64,000 nt of DNA from Pseudacidovorax sp. NFM-22 (GCF_021401245.1 NZ_JACBFY010000014.1:1-64000); one strand, 5' to 3'. Counted from the first letter of the stretch, positions 36,670 to 45,488 are shown. Notes: a model not told the origin generated them from the letters alone. Translations and numbers: made by a program.

Positions 36670-37545
36670 TCAGTGCGGCCGGCTGGCCGTCGCCATTGCA
36701 CCCGTCGGCGCCATCGCCGGCACCGAGGGTACGGCCGCCGCGCTGGTGGCGCCCACCGCAGGCGGGGGTTGCACGGGCGTCGCCGCCTGCGCCCCGGCCG
36801 TCGGCTGCACCTGGCTGGCGATCACCGAATGCCAGACGCGATAACCCGCCTCGGTCATGTGCAGGCGGTCGGGCAGGAAGAGTTCGGGCCGCGGCTGCCC
36901 ATCGGCGCCCAGCATGGGGTTGAAGATGTCGATGAAGTCCGACTTGGCCTGGGTGCGCAGGTAGGCCGCGATGATGTCGTTGGTCTCGCGGATCCTGGGC
37001 AGCAGGTGCGCCCGCGACGGACTGGGCTTGATCGAGATGTAGCTGATGCGCGTGTCCGGCAGCTCGTTCTGCACGGTGTTGACGAAGAGGGCGAAGTCCT
37101 CCAGCACCTGGAAGGGCGTCCGGCCTTCGGCCAGGTCGTTGTCGCCGGCGTAGACCAGCACATGGCTGGGCTTGTAGCGCACCACCAGGTCGCGCACGAA
37201 GAGGCTGCAGTCGGCCATGGTCGAGCCGCCGAAGCCGCGGTTGATGACCACCGGCCAGTTGCGGAAGTCCTGGGCCAGGTTGGTCCACATCCGCACCGTG
37301 GAGCTGCCGACGAAGAGCACGCCGCCCTCGGCCGGCAGGGCCGCCTTGTCCGCCTTCTCGAAGGCGTCGAGCGAAGCCTTCCAGCGCGCATGGGCCGCCA
37401 GGTAGGCCGGCGAGGGCGCATTGGCGGCGACGGCCACCGGGCTCTGCGCCAGGGCCGACGCGGCGGCCAGCAGGGTGACAAGACCGAGGGCCACCGGGCG
37501 CACGCGCGCACCGAGGCGGGACGGAAGGTGGGGCAGAAGTGTCAT
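36670..37545 (-). CDS. Exported SGNH/GDSL hydrolase
   Basis: 291 aa from the ATG at 37545; an export signal ends near ALAQ (about residue 34). SGNH blocks in order: FVGSSTVRMW (nucleophile Ser in block I), RGFGGSTM (Gly, block II), VYAGDNDLAEG (Asn, block III) and LPDRLHMTEAGY (Asp/His, block V). It is an esterase or lipase of the periplasm or outside; the substrate is unknown. The C-terminal 50 residues are Pro/Ala/Thr-rich and likely unstructured. The frame is open further upstream, giving a longer alternative without a clear signal. Convergent with the OpgC gene; the short gap holds a CCGGCCGCGGCCGG palindrome (36626-36639). Confidence 0.85.
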   Translation of the reverse strand: MTLLPHLPSRLGARVRPVALGLVTLLAAASALAQSPVAVAANAPSPAYLAAHARWKASLDAFEKADKAALPAEGGVLFVGSSTVRMWTNLAQDFRNWPVVINRGFGGSTMADCSLFVRDLVVRYKPSHVLVYAGDNDLAEGRTPFQVLEDFALFVNTVQNELPDTRISYISIKPSPSRAHLLPRIRETNDIIAAYLRTQAKSDFIDIFNPMLGADGQPRPELFLPDRLHMTEAGYRVWHSVIASQVQPTAGAQAATPVQPPPAVGATSAAAVPSVPAMAPTGAMATASRPH

Positions 37546-37690
37546 CGGCACGAGGAATTCAACCGCTCGGCAGCGCAATGGGTTGACAGCTGTCCGAAAA
37601 GCGCAGGATGTTAGGCCAGCCTGTCGCCGACGCGCCAGCACGGCCACCATTCCCGCACTTGCCACGCGGGCGACGGCCGCCCCTTGCGCG

Positions 37691-38677
37691 TCAGAGCTTC
37701 TGGATCTTGGCCTTGGCGATCACGTCGCTCCAGCGCTGGATGTCCGCCGCCAGGAAGTCGCGTGCCTGCTGCGGCGTGCTGCTGCGCGCCGTGAGGTTCA
37801 GGTCGCGCAGGCGCTGCACCAGCTCGGGCTTGGCGAGGGCGGCCTGGACTTCCTTGCTCAGGCGATCCACCACGGCGGGCGGCGTCTTGGCCGGTGCGGC
37901 CAGGCCGTTCCAGGAGCTCAGGTTCATCTGGGCGAAGGCCGGGCCGGTCTCGCGGGCGGCGGGCACGTCGGGCAGCTGGGGCGCGCGGTCCTTGCCGAGC
38001 ACGGCCAGGGCGCGCAGCGTCTTGCCCGAGATCTGGGTCACCAGCGGCCCCAGGATGTCGACCATGGCGTCGATCTCGCCGCCGCGCACGGCCGTGACCA
38101 CCGGCGGCGTGCCGTTGAAGGGCACCACCTGCGCCTCGATGCCGGCCGTCAGCTTGAACATCTCGGCCGCCAGGTTCTGTGTGGTGCCGATCTGCGGGGT
38201 GCCGATGTTGAGCTTGCCAGGATTGGCCTTGGCCCAGCTGACCATCTCGGGCAGGGTCTTGAAGCGGCTGTTGCCGGCCACGGCGATCACCAGGTCGAAG
38301 GTGGCCAGCAGCGAAATGGGCGCGAAGTCCTTCAGCGTGTCGAAGGGCATGGTCTTGAACAGCGCCGCGCTCACGGCCGAGCCGCTGGAGATCAGCAGCA
38401 GGGTGTGGCCGTCCGGCTCGGCGCGCGAGACGGTCTCGCCCGCGACGATGCCCCCGGCGCTCGGCTTGTTGTCGATCACCACCGCCTGGCCCAGCGGTCC
38501 GGCGATGGCCTGGCCCACGGCACGGGCCGTCAGGTCGGCGCCGCCGCCGGCGGCATTGGGCACCACGATGCGGATCGGGCGCGACGGAAAGGTGCCCTGG
38601 GCCCCGGCCAGGCCGGGCAGCAGGCTGCCGGCGGCTAGCGCGGCGGAGGTGGCAAGAAATTGGCGTTTGCTGTGCAT
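37691..38677 (-). CDS. Bug-family periplasmic solute-binding protein (tripartite tricarboxylate transporter type), copy 1
   Basis: 328 aa. Export signal 1-26 (Lys-Arg, then Ala/Leu core, AGAQG cut region), followed by the Bug fold: FPSRPIRIVVPNAAGGGADLTARAVG, VVIDNKPSAGG, and a VPFNGTPPVVTAV segment near the ligand loop. Bug proteins bind organic acids and related small molecules for TctAB-type transporters or for sensing. No tctA/tctB genes are nearby, as is common in Burkholderiales. It sits 48 bases downstream of the DUF1841 gene. Confidence 0.92.
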   Translation of the reverse strand: MHSKRQFLATSAALAAGSLLPGLAGAQGTFPSRPIRIVVPNAAGGGADLTARAVGQAIAGPLGQAVVIDNKPSAGGIVAGETVSRAEPDGHTLLLISSGSAVSAALFKTMPFDTLKDFAPISLLATFDLVIAVAGNSRFKTLPEMVSWAKANPGKLNIGTPQIGTTQNLAAEMFKLTAGIEAQVVPFNGTPPVVTAVRGGEIDAMVDILGPLVTQISGKTLRALAVLGKDRAPQLPDVPAARETGPAFAQMNLSSWNGLAAPAKTPPAVVDRLSKEVQAALAKPELVQRLRDLNLTARSSTPQQARDFLAADIQRWSDVIAKAKIQKL

Positions 38678-38725
38678 GTCTCGTTCTTGGCGAGGGAGGG
38701 AAGAGGGGAGATCCGGCAGCCGCGC

Positions 38726-39160
38726 TCAGTCGCGCGTCGCCTTGCGCTGGACGCAGTCGACGTAGGCGTGGCCGTCGGGCGGCCGGCCGGCGCGCTGGCT
38801 TTCCCACATCATGCGGCCCAGGCATTCCATGGCCTCGTGGTGCGCCTCCAGCAGGGAGCCGCGGCGCGCGGCCAGCAGTTCCACCGCCTGGCGGATGCCG
38901 CGCGGCTGGTCGATGGAGCACTGCTCGCTGATCGACAGGTGCATCGACAGGTGCAGGAAGGGGTTCTCGCGGCCGTCCTTGCCGTCGTAGACGCGGGCGA
39001 CGGCGGCATCGGCGTCGGCCAGGTCGGCGTGGTATTCGGGGTGCTGCGCAATCCACTCGGCGGCGATGATCTCGAGCGCCTCCATGGGCTGGCCGGCGCG
39101 GTGCTTGGCGTGGACGGCGCAGAAGAAGCGCCGTACGTCTTCCTGGGTGGGATTGAACAT
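38726..39160 (-). CDS. DUF1841 family protein
   Basis: 144 aa from the ATG at 39160, giving the usual family start MFNPTQEDVRRFF. Conserved blocks seen: EWIAQHPEYHADLAD, NPFLHLSMHLSISEQ, IDQPRGIRQAVELL and HHEAMECLGRMMWESQR. Cytosolic, function unknown, widespread in betaproteobacteria. A longer reading beginning at 39187 adds nine residues not seen in the family. Divergent from the PAP2 gene; the 91-base gap contains TCTTGC-gcatcag-GCAAGA (39206-39224), a small palindrome. Confidence 0.88.
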   Translation of the reverse strand: MFNPTQEDVRRFFCAVHAKHRAGQPMEALEIIAAEWIAQHPEYHADLADADAAVARVYDGKDGRENPFLHLSMHLSISEQCSIDQPRGIRQAVELLAARRGSLLEAHHEAMECLGRMMWESQRAGRPPDGHAYVDCVQRKATRD

Positions 39161-39251
39161 CCTGCCGAGGTTAGCACCGGCCACCACGCTGCCGCCGCGG
39201 GACTGTCTTGCGCATCAGGCAAGATCGCGGATTCCCCATTGCACCGTCCGG

Positions 39252-39935
39252 ATGACCAACCTGCCCCCCTGGGCCCGCGAACTGGGCTCCCGAATGCGCG
39301 AGCGCGCCCCGCTCAAGATCGTCGGCACCACCATCTGGGTGTGGGTGTTCTTCATCGGCTACTTCTACCTGCTGCGCCACCCGGCGCGGCCGCCCCTGGT
39401 CATGCCGCTGACCTGGGTCGATGCCTGGGTGCCCTTCGAGCCCCTTGCGCTGGTGCCCTACCTGTCGCTGTGGCTGTACGTGGGCATCGCCCCGGGGCTG
39501 CTGCGCGGCTTCATGCCGCTTCTGGTCTATGGCTTTTGGGCTGGGGCGCTGTGCGCCTGCGGGCTGATGATCTTCTACCTGTGGCCCACGCAGATTCCTC
39601 CGCTGCCGCTGGACCGTGCCGATGCACCCGGCTTCGCGCTGCTGGCCGGCATCGACGCGGCGGGCAATGCCTGTCCGTCGATGCATGTGGCCATCTCCGT
39701 CTTCACGGCGGTGTGGATCGAGCACCTGCTGTGGCGCGTGGGGGCGCCGGCGTCGCTTCGGCTGGCGAACCTGGCCTGGGTGCTGGCCATCGCCTGGTCC
39801 ACGCTGGCCACCCGGCAGCATGTGGCCTGGGACGTGGCGGGGGGCACGGCGCTGGGTCTGGTGTTCGCCGCCGCCTCGCTGCGGTGGCGTTGGCGCGAGT
39901 CTGACAAGGCCCCGCGGATCGAACGACTATCATGA
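39252..39935 (+). CDS. PAP2-family membrane phosphatase
   Basis: 227 aa with about five membrane segments. The acid-phosphatase motifs CPSMHVAIS (about 140-148) and TRQHVAWDVAGG (about 194-205) supply the catalytic His pair and Asp; the Arg-bearing first motif is weak. Such enzymes remove phosphate from lipid phosphates or diphosphates at the membrane. The stop overlaps the acyl carrier protein start (ATGA), which ties it to the ACP and ketosynthase genes. A lipid-phosphate product made with that ACP would make sense but is inference. Confidence 0.82.
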   Translation: MTNLPPWARELGSRMRERAPLKIVGTTIWVWVFFIGYFYLLRHPARPPLVMPLTWVDAWVPFEPLALVPYLSLWLYVGIAPGLLRGFMPLLVYGFWAGALCACGLMIFYLWPTQIPPLPLDRADAPGFALLAGIDAAGNACPSMHVAISVFTAVWIEHLLWRVGAPASLRLANLAWVLAIAWSTLATRQHVAWDVAGGTALGLVFAAASLRWRWRESDKAPRIERLS

Positions 39936-40213
39936 AAATTGACATTACAGACAAAAGACTCATGAGCTCGCTGAAGGAATTGCAGGACCTGATCCAGGAG
40001 AAATACGGCATCGACCCTGCCACCCTGGACCCGAACGAGTCCATGCGCGACAAGGGGCTCGATTCCCTCGCCCTGGTTGAATTCCTGTTCGAGATCGAGG
40101 ACCGTTTCAAGATCTCCATGCCCGACCCCGATGCGAGCATCGAGACGCTGGCGGGCCTCGCCGCGGTGGTCGACAAGGCGCGTGCCGAGGCGGCCGCGAA
40201 GCAGGCCTCGTGA
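39932..40213 (+). CDS. Acyl carrier protein
   Basis: 93 aa four-helix ACP. The phosphopantetheine site is Ser45 in MRDKGLDSLALVEFLFEIED, with an acidic helix II. A second ATG at 39962 would give an 83 aa form; the first is kept because it overlaps the PAP2 stop. It is not the housekeeping AcpP (no fabD/fabG neighbours and the helix-I sequence differs). The stop overlaps the ketosynthase GTG, so the ACP and ketosynthase are co-translated and probably work as a pair. Confidence 0.9.
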   Translation: MKIDITDKRLMSSLKELQDLIQEKYGIDPATLDPNESMRDKGLDSLALVEFLFEIEDRFKISMPDPDASIETLAGLAAVVDKARAEAAAKQAS

Positions 40214-41412
40214 CGCAGGTCGCCGTCACCGGGCTGGGTGTGGTCTCGCCGCATGGCGAGGACGCGCAGGCCATGTTCGCGGCCCTGATGCGGGGCGAAT
40301 CCGCCATCCGGCCCGTCTTTCCCGACCTGCCCAGGCCCGCCGCCGCGGCCACGCTGCAGTTCGACGAATCCCGCTGGTTCACCAAGCTGCAACTGCCCGG
40401 CGTGGACCGGGTCAGCCAGCTGGCCGTCGCCGCCGCCGAGATGGCCGTCCGCGACGCCGGCGCACTGGGTGATGTGGCGGCCGAGCGCCTCGGTGTCTAC
40501 GGCGGCTGCGGCATGGGCGGCGCCACCGCGCTGGAGGCCGCCTACCGTGGCAACGGCCGGGTGCCGCCGCTGACCATTCCCGCCTTCATGCCCAACGCGC
40601 CGGCGTCGCAGGTGGCGATGCGGCTGAATGCGCGCGGTCCGGTGTTCACCTATTCGGTGGCCTGCGCCTCGTCGGCGGTGGCCATCGCCGAGGCCGCCAA
40701 GGCGGTGCAGCGCGGCGAGGTCGATGTGGCCATCGCGGGCGGCAGCGAGGCGCTGATCGTGCCCGGCGTGGTGCTGGCCTGGCAGGCCATGCAGACGCTG
40801 GCGCCGGTGGTGGCGGGCGAGGAGTCGCGCGCCGTGCGGCCCTTCGCGGCCGACCGGGCCGGCTTTGCGCTGGGCGAGGGCGCGGCCTTCCTGGTGCTCG
40901 AATCGGCCGAGCGCGCCCGCGCGCGCGGCGCCGCGGCGCATGCCCTGCTGACCGGCTGGGGCCACAGTTGCGACGCCACCCACCTGACCAAGCCCGACGC
41001 GGCCGGCCAGGCCCGGGCGATGCGCGCCGCCCTGCAGGTGGCTGGACTGCAGCCCTCCGATGTCGGCTACTGCAATGCCCATGGCACCGCCACCCGAATC
41101 GGCGACGGCGTCGAAGCCGAGGCGCTGAACGCCGTCTGGGGCGATGCCATCGGCACGCTGCGCGTCAGCTCCACCAAGGCGCTGCACGGCCACCTGCTGG
41201 GTGCGGCCGGCGCGCTGGAGGCGGCCATCACCGTGCTGGCGGTCAAGAACGGCCAGTTGCCGCCCAATGCCCATGCCGAGCAACCCGATCCGGCCTTCGG
41301 CCTGAACCTGGTGCCGGCGTCCGGGATGGACGCGCCCGACCTGCGCGCGGCCGTCAGCAGTTCCTTCGCCTTCGGCGGCTCCAACGCGGTGCTGCTGTTC
41401 GAACGTTCCTGA
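40210..41412 (+). CDS. Beta-ketoacyl-ACP synthase (FabF/FabB-like) paired with a dedicated ACP
   Basis: 400 aa thiolase-fold condensing enzyme. The triad is complete: Cys152 (VACASSA), His291 (NAHGTAT) and His328 (HGHLLGAAG). The N-terminus VAVTGLGVVSPHG and a late SFAFGGSNAVL are typical. It condenses malonyl-ACP with an acyl chain. It starts at GTG 40210, overlapping the ACP stop. The small three-gene set lacks ketoreductase or dehydratase genes, so it would use shared enzymes or make a short beta-keto product. Confidence 0.9.
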   Translation: MTQVAVTGLGVVSPHGEDAQAMFAALMRGESAIRPVFPDLPRPAAAATLQFDESRWFTKLQLPGVDRVSQLAVAAAEMAVRDAGALGDVAAERLGVYGGCGMGGATALEAAYRGNGRVPPLTIPAFMPNAPASQVAMRLNARGPVFTYSVACASSAVAIAEAAKAVQRGEVDVAIAGGSEALIVPGVVLAWQAMQTLAPVVAGEESRAVRPFAADRAGFALGEGAAFLVLESAERARARGAAAHALLTGWGHSCDATHLTKPDAAGQARAMRAALQVAGLQPSDVGYCNAHGTATRIGDGVEAEALNAVWGDAIGTLRVSSTKALHGHLLGAAGALEAAITVLAVKNGQLPPNAHAEQPDPAFGLNLVPASGMDAPDLRAAVSSSFAFGGSNAVLLFERS

Positions 41413-41415
41413 CCG

Positions 41416-41440
41416 CGTGCCCGGCTTTCAGCCGGGCACG
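41416..41440. terminator. Hairpin between convergent genes
   Basis: CGTGCCCGGC (41416-41425), loop TTTCA, GCCGGGCACG (41431-41440): a perfect 10-bp stem just after the ketosynthase stop, overlapping the last codons of the convergent GGDEF/EAL gene. It has no T run, so ending transcription in both directions is plausible but not proven. Confidence 0.45.
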
Positions 41441-44400
41441 GCCTGCCGCGCGGTGGCAGGCGAGGCCAGCGCGAACTGCATGTCGGCCAGGGCCCGTAGC
41501 AGTTGCGCATGCGCAGCCTGCAAGGTGTCGACGCGGGAACGGGCTTCGTCGATCGCTCCCAGAGCCAGCGCCCGTCCGACCTCGTCGCTGTGCCGGCGCA
41601 CGATGGCGTGTTCCTGGCGTACGCGCTCGACCAGCGCGAGGCGGTCGACGGCGGACAGGGTGGGCGCTGCGGCGGGGTCGGGCAGCGTTGGCAGCGGCGG
41701 CATCACGGGGCTCATGAGGCGCCGGCCGTGCTGCAGCGCATGGCGCAGCTGCTGCAGGTGGCCGCGCGCCTGCACCTCGGCCAGCAGCAGCGGATAGACC
41801 TCGTCCGTCCAGCGCACGCGCGCGCAGTCGCGCCAGGCCTGCGGCGGCTGCCACACCTGCACCCAGGCCGGCAGGTCGGCCGCCGGCATGGGGCGGGCCA
41901 CGCCATAGCCCTGGGCGCGGTCGCAGCCCATCTGCAGCAGCAGGCGGCCGTGGGCCTCGCTTTCCACGCCTTCGGCGATGACCCGCCGGTCCAGCGCGTG
42001 GACCAGCCGGATCACGCCATGCGCGATCACCAGGTTGTCGCTGTCCTCCAGCAGCTCGCGCACGAAGCTCTGGTCCAGCTTGATGGTGCGCGCGGGCAGG
42101 CGCTTGAGGTAGGTGAGCGAGGAATAGCCGGTGCCGAAATCGTCGATGGACACATGCACGCCGAGCGCGTGGCATTGCTCGATGATGCGGGCGGCCTTGA
42201 CCACGTCGTCCAGGCTGGTGGTCTCCAGGATCTCCAGTTCCAGCAGGTCCGCGGCGTCCGGATGCCGCTCCAGCGCCAGGCCGAGCTTGCGCATGAAGTC
42301 GGCCGCCTGCAGCTGCGCGCTGGCCACGTTGACCGACACCGGCAGCCGCAGGCCCGCGGCTGCCCAGCGTCCGGCCTGCACCAGCGCCTGCTCGATCACC
42401 CATTCGCCCAGGTCGATGGTCAGCGCATCGTCCTCCAGCAGGGGCAGGAAGGCGCCGGGCGGCAGCAGCCCGCGTTCGGGATGCTGCCAGCGGATCAGCG
42501 CCTCGGCGCCGAGCACGGTACCCAGGCGCATGTCCACCTTGGGCTGGTAGTGCAGCACCAGCTCGCCGTTGCGCATGGCCTGCCGCAGGCGCTGCGCATG
42601 GTGGCCGACATCGCGGGCATGCCGGTCGTCCTCGGCATCGAAGACATGGAAGCGGCCGCCACCGGCCTGCTTGGCGCGGTACATGGCCTGGTCGGCATGG
42701 CGCAGCAGGGCTTCGGGTTCCACCTCGTCCTGCGGGAAGAAGGTGACGCCGATGCTGCCGGTGAGCAGATGGTTGCCGCTGCCCACCTGCAGCGGCAGCG
42801 CGATGGCGTCGATCACCTGCTGCAGCATGCGGTGGCAGCCTTCGGTGTCGCTGCGCTCGAACAGCAGGACGAATTCATCGCCGCCGGTGCGGGCCACCGT
42901 GTCGTCGGGCTGGACGGCCGCCTGCAGGTGCCGCGCCACCTGGACCAGCGCCAGGTCGCCCGCCGCATGGCCATGGCCGTCGTTGACGGGCTTGAAGTTG
43001 TCCAGGTCCATGTAGCAGACGGCCAGCACCGTGGCGCGCCCGCGGGCCCGTGCCACGGCGTGCTGCAGCCGGTCGGCCAGCAGCACGCGGTTGGGCAGGC
43101 CGGTGAGCGCGTCGTAGTAGGCCATGCGCGCCAGTTGCTTCTCCTGCGCCTTCAGGTGCCGGATGTCGGCGAACACGGCGACGAAGTTGCTGACCTTGCC
43201 GTGGCCGTCGCGGATGGCCGAGATGGACAGCAGCTCGGGGTACACCTCGCCGTACTTGTTGCGGTTCCAGATCTCGCCGTTCCAGTTGCCCGTCTCCAGG
43301 ATGCGCTTCCACATGGCCGTGTAGAAGGCGCGGTCGTGACGGCCCGACTGCATCATGCTGGGGTTGCGGCCGATCACCTCGGCGCGGCTGTAGCCGGTGA
43401 TGCGGCAGAAGGCCGGGTTGACGTCGACGATGTTGCCCCGCGCGTCGGTCAGGGTGATGCCGTCGTAGGCGTTCTCGAAGGCGGTGGCATGCAGCTTCAG
43501 GCGCTGCTCGGCCGCCAACTGCGCCTGGTAGCGCCGCTGCAGCTCGCCATGGGCGCCCGCCAGCTGGCGCTGCATGCGGTGCCATTGCAGGAAGATCCAG
43601 CCCAGGTAGGTGGCCATCAGCATGGCCAGCACGAACAGGACGACGCGCCAGCCGTGAGCCTGGGCATCCAGGCGCTGCCAGCTCTGCTCGTAGCGGCGCT
43701 GCACGGCCTGGATATGGGCGGCGGTGTCGAGCCGGCGCACGGCGTCGATGGCCTCGTCGCGCGCCGTGCGCAGGCGCCGGATGGCATCGCCCTCGGCGAG
43801 CAGGCGCTGGATGGGCAGCGCCAGGGCCGGGTCGTTCTGGGCGGCGGCACGCAGGGTCTCGGCGGCGTCTGCCGAGTCCTTCCCGTCGCCGCGGCCTGGC
43901 AGAAAGCCCAGCACGTAGCGCTGGGTGGCGGCGCGCAGCGGCGTGGTTTCGGTGACTTGCAGCAGGTCCTGGGCGGCGTCCGGGAGTCGCGCCTGGGCCT
44001 GCGCCAGGCCGAGCTGGGCGCGTCGGAATTCCGGCAGGGCGGCGGCCTTCGCATCCATCGCCGTCCGCAGGGCGTTGAGCGATTGCTGGAGCGCGGGCCG
44101 GTCGGCCACCGGCACCACGTCTGGCAGGGCCTCCATGCGCAGGATCTGGTGCGTGGCCTCGGCGGCGAACTGCGACAGCGGCCGATCGTCGACCGTGCGC
44201 CCGGCCTGGAGCGAAAGCAGATGCGTGTCCAGGCCGGCGTCGGCTTCGCGCACGCTCAGCAGCTGGCAGAGGAACGCCATATGCGCGCTGGCGGGTGCCG
44301 GGTCGGCGCGCAGGTAGGTGAGGGTGAGCGCGCCCAGCAGCAGCGCCGCCATGGCGCCCGCGCGCAGGTACCAGGCGCGCGGCAGCGATACCGCGCGGGG

Positions 44401-44481
44401 TTCGGGAAGGGCCGCGGGGGTGGTGGTCCGGGCTGGAAGGCCGCCCCAGTCCGAAGGCGGGACGGAGGGGATGGCGCTCAT
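41428..44481 (-). CDS. Membrane sensor with PAS, GGDEF and EAL domains
   Basis: 1017 aa from the ATG at 44481 (a start at 44523 adds 14 residues). Two membrane segments (about 38-56 and 290-315) flank an all-helical periplasmic domain, possibly of the DAHL type. Then a PAS domain (about 335-450), GGDEF (about 460-615; intact TGGDEFVL, MDLDNFKPVND) and EAL (about 635-885; EALIRWQHP, DDFGTGYSS, IAEGVES). The inhibitory RxxD site before GGDEF is absent (QPDD in its place). A C-terminal helical part (about 900-1017) has no clear match. Both catalytic sites look usable, so it could make or break cyclic di-GMP. Upstream on the minus strand a TTGACT (44607-44612) may be a -35 element. Confidence 0.92.
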   Translation of the reverse strand: MSAIPSVPPSDWGGLPARTTTPAALPEPRAVSLPRAWYLRAGAMAALLLGALTLTYLRADPAPASAHMAFLCQLLSVREADAGLDTHLLSLQAGRTVDDRPLSQFAAEATHQILRMEALPDVVPVADRPALQQSLNALRTAMDAKAAALPEFRRAQLGLAQAQARLPDAAQDLLQVTETTPLRAATQRYVLGFLPGRGDGKDSADAAETLRAAAQNDPALALPIQRLLAEGDAIRRLRTARDEAIDAVRRLDTAAHIQAVQRRYEQSWQRLDAQAHGWRVVLFVLAMLMATYLGWIFLQWHRMQRQLAGAHGELQRRYQAQLAAEQRLKLHATAFENAYDGITLTDARGNIVDVNPAFCRITGYSRAEVIGRNPSMMQSGRHDRAFYTAMWKRILETGNWNGEIWNRNKYGEVYPELLSISAIRDGHGKVSNFVAVFADIRHLKAQEKQLARMAYYDALTGLPNRVLLADRLQHAVARARGRATVLAVCYMDLDNFKPVNDGHGHAAGDLALVQVARHLQAAVQPDDTVARTGGDEFVLLFERSDTEGCHRMLQQVIDAIALPLQVGSGNHLLTGSIGVTFFPQDEVEPEALLRHADQAMYRAKQAGGGRFHVFDAEDDRHARDVGHHAQRLRQAMRNGELVLHYQPKVDMRLGTVLGAEALIRWQHPERGLLPPGAFLPLLEDDALTIDLGEWVIEQALVQAGRWAAAGLRLPVSVNVASAQLQAADFMRKLGLALERHPDAADLLELEILETTSLDDVVKAARIIEQCHALGVHVSIDDFGTGYSSLTYLKRLPARTIKLDQSFVRELLEDSDNLVIAHGVIRLVHALDRRVIAEGVESEAHGRLLLQMGCDRAQGYGVARPMPAADLPAWVQVWQPPQAWRDCARVRWTDEVYPLLLAEVQARGHLQQLRHALQHGRRLMSPVMPPLPTLPDPAAAPTLSAVDRLALVERVRQEHAIVRRHSDEVGRALALGAIDEARSRVDTLQAAHAQLLRALADMQFALASPATARQAVPG

Positions 44482-44635
44482 CGGCGCCCCCGCTCGGCCC
44501 GGCATTTCGGCAGCAGGCGCCATCGCCCGGGCGGGCGTGCAAGCAGGGTGGGTGTGCGCATGGCGGGCCGATTCTGGACAGCGCCATCTTCGCTTGTATT
44601 GCGCTAAGTCAAATCTTCTGGCGTGCGCCTGCCGG

Positions 44636-45430
44636 TCAAAGAAGGCTCGACACCCGCCCCGCGGCGTCCAGCAGGTGGGGTAGCAGGCTGTCCTGCATCA
44701 CCTTGGCGCTGGTCCGGTTGGCCTGGCCGCTGATGTTGAGCGCGGCCAGCACCCGGCCCGCGCGGTCGCGCACCGGTGCGGCGATGGAGATCAGCCCTTC
44801 CTCCAGTTCCTGGTTCACCAGGCACCAGCCCTGGCGCCGGGCCTGGGCGATGCGCGCGGCGATGGCTTCGGGATCGGTCAGCGTGTGGCGCGTGAGCGGG
44901 GCGACGGGCGAGGCGGCCAGGCTGCGCTGCAGTTCGTCCTCGGGCAGGGCGGCCAGCAGCACGCGGCCCATCGAGGTGCAGTAGGCGGGCAGGCGCGAGC
45001 CGATGCCGACGTTGATGCGCATGATCTTGTGCGTGGGCACGCGCATCACGTAGACCACGTCGGTGCCCTCCAGCACCGCGGCCGAGCACGACTCCTTGAC
45101 CTGGGCCACCAGCGATTCCATGACCGGCTCGGCGCGGTTCCAGATCGGCATCGACGACAGGTAGGCGAAGCCCAGGTCCAGGATGCGCGCCGTGAGCGAG
45201 AAGAAGCGGCCGTCGCTTTCCACATAGCCCAGCGTCTGCAACGTGAGCAGGATGCGGCGCGCACCGGCGCGGGTGAGACCGCTGGCGGCCGCGACCTCGC
45301 TCAAAGTCTGGCGCGGCGCGCTGGCGCTGAAGGAGCGGATGACCTGCAGGCCGCGGGCGAAGGATTGCACGAAGCCGTCGCCGGGGCGTGGCGCTTCGGA
45401 GGCTTCGGTGGAAGACGGGGAGGATGGCAT
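44636..45430 (-). CDS. IclR-family regulator of the pca cluster (PcaR-like)
   Basis: 264 aa: helix-turn-helix (about 25-85; LSEVAAASGLTRAGARRILL) and a C-terminal effector domain (about 95-262; GTDVVYVMRVPTHKIMRINV, LISIAAPVRDRAGRVLAAL). Strongly like the PcaR/PcaU/CatR-type activators of the beta-ketoadipate pathway, and divergent from pcaI. The 23-base palindrome at 45466-45488 is the probable operator for both genes. The expected inducer is beta-ketoadipate or protocatechuate by family precedent. Confidence 0.92.
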   Translation of the reverse strand: MPSSPSSTEASEAPRPGDGFVQSFARGLQVIRSFSASAPRQTLSEVAAASGLTRAGARRILLTLQTLGYVESDGRFFSLTARILDLGFAYLSSMPIWNRAEPVMESLVAQVKESCSAAVLEGTDVVYVMRVPTHKIMRINVGIGSRLPAYCTSMGRVLLAALPEDELQRSLAASPVAPLTRHTLTDPEAIAARIAQARRQGWCLVNQELEEGLISIAAPVRDRAGRVLAALNISGQANRTSAKVMQDSLLPHLLDAAGRVSSLL

Positions 45431-45461
45431 GGACGAGGAAGCGGGCTAGAATTCATTCTAA

Positions 45462-45488
45462 GAACAAATGTTCGTATAGCGAACATTT
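45462..45488. promoter_or_regulatory. IclR/PcaR-type operator palindrome before pcaI
   Basis: AAATGTTCG-TATAG-CGAACATTT (45466-45488) is a perfect 9-bp inverted repeat, and an overlapping GAAC-AAAT-GTTC lies at 45462-45473. The AT-rich TATAGC at 45475-45480 could double as a -10 element for pcaI, which would put the regulator over the promoter. The GTTCG half-site is the same as in the operator region at 3252-3287. Confidence 0.7.

Noticed and set aside
41503..44607. A 1034-codon open frame on the plus strand opposite the first GGDEF/EAL gene
   Set aside because: Antisense shadow; the minus strand carries exact GGDEF, EAL and PAS motifs.
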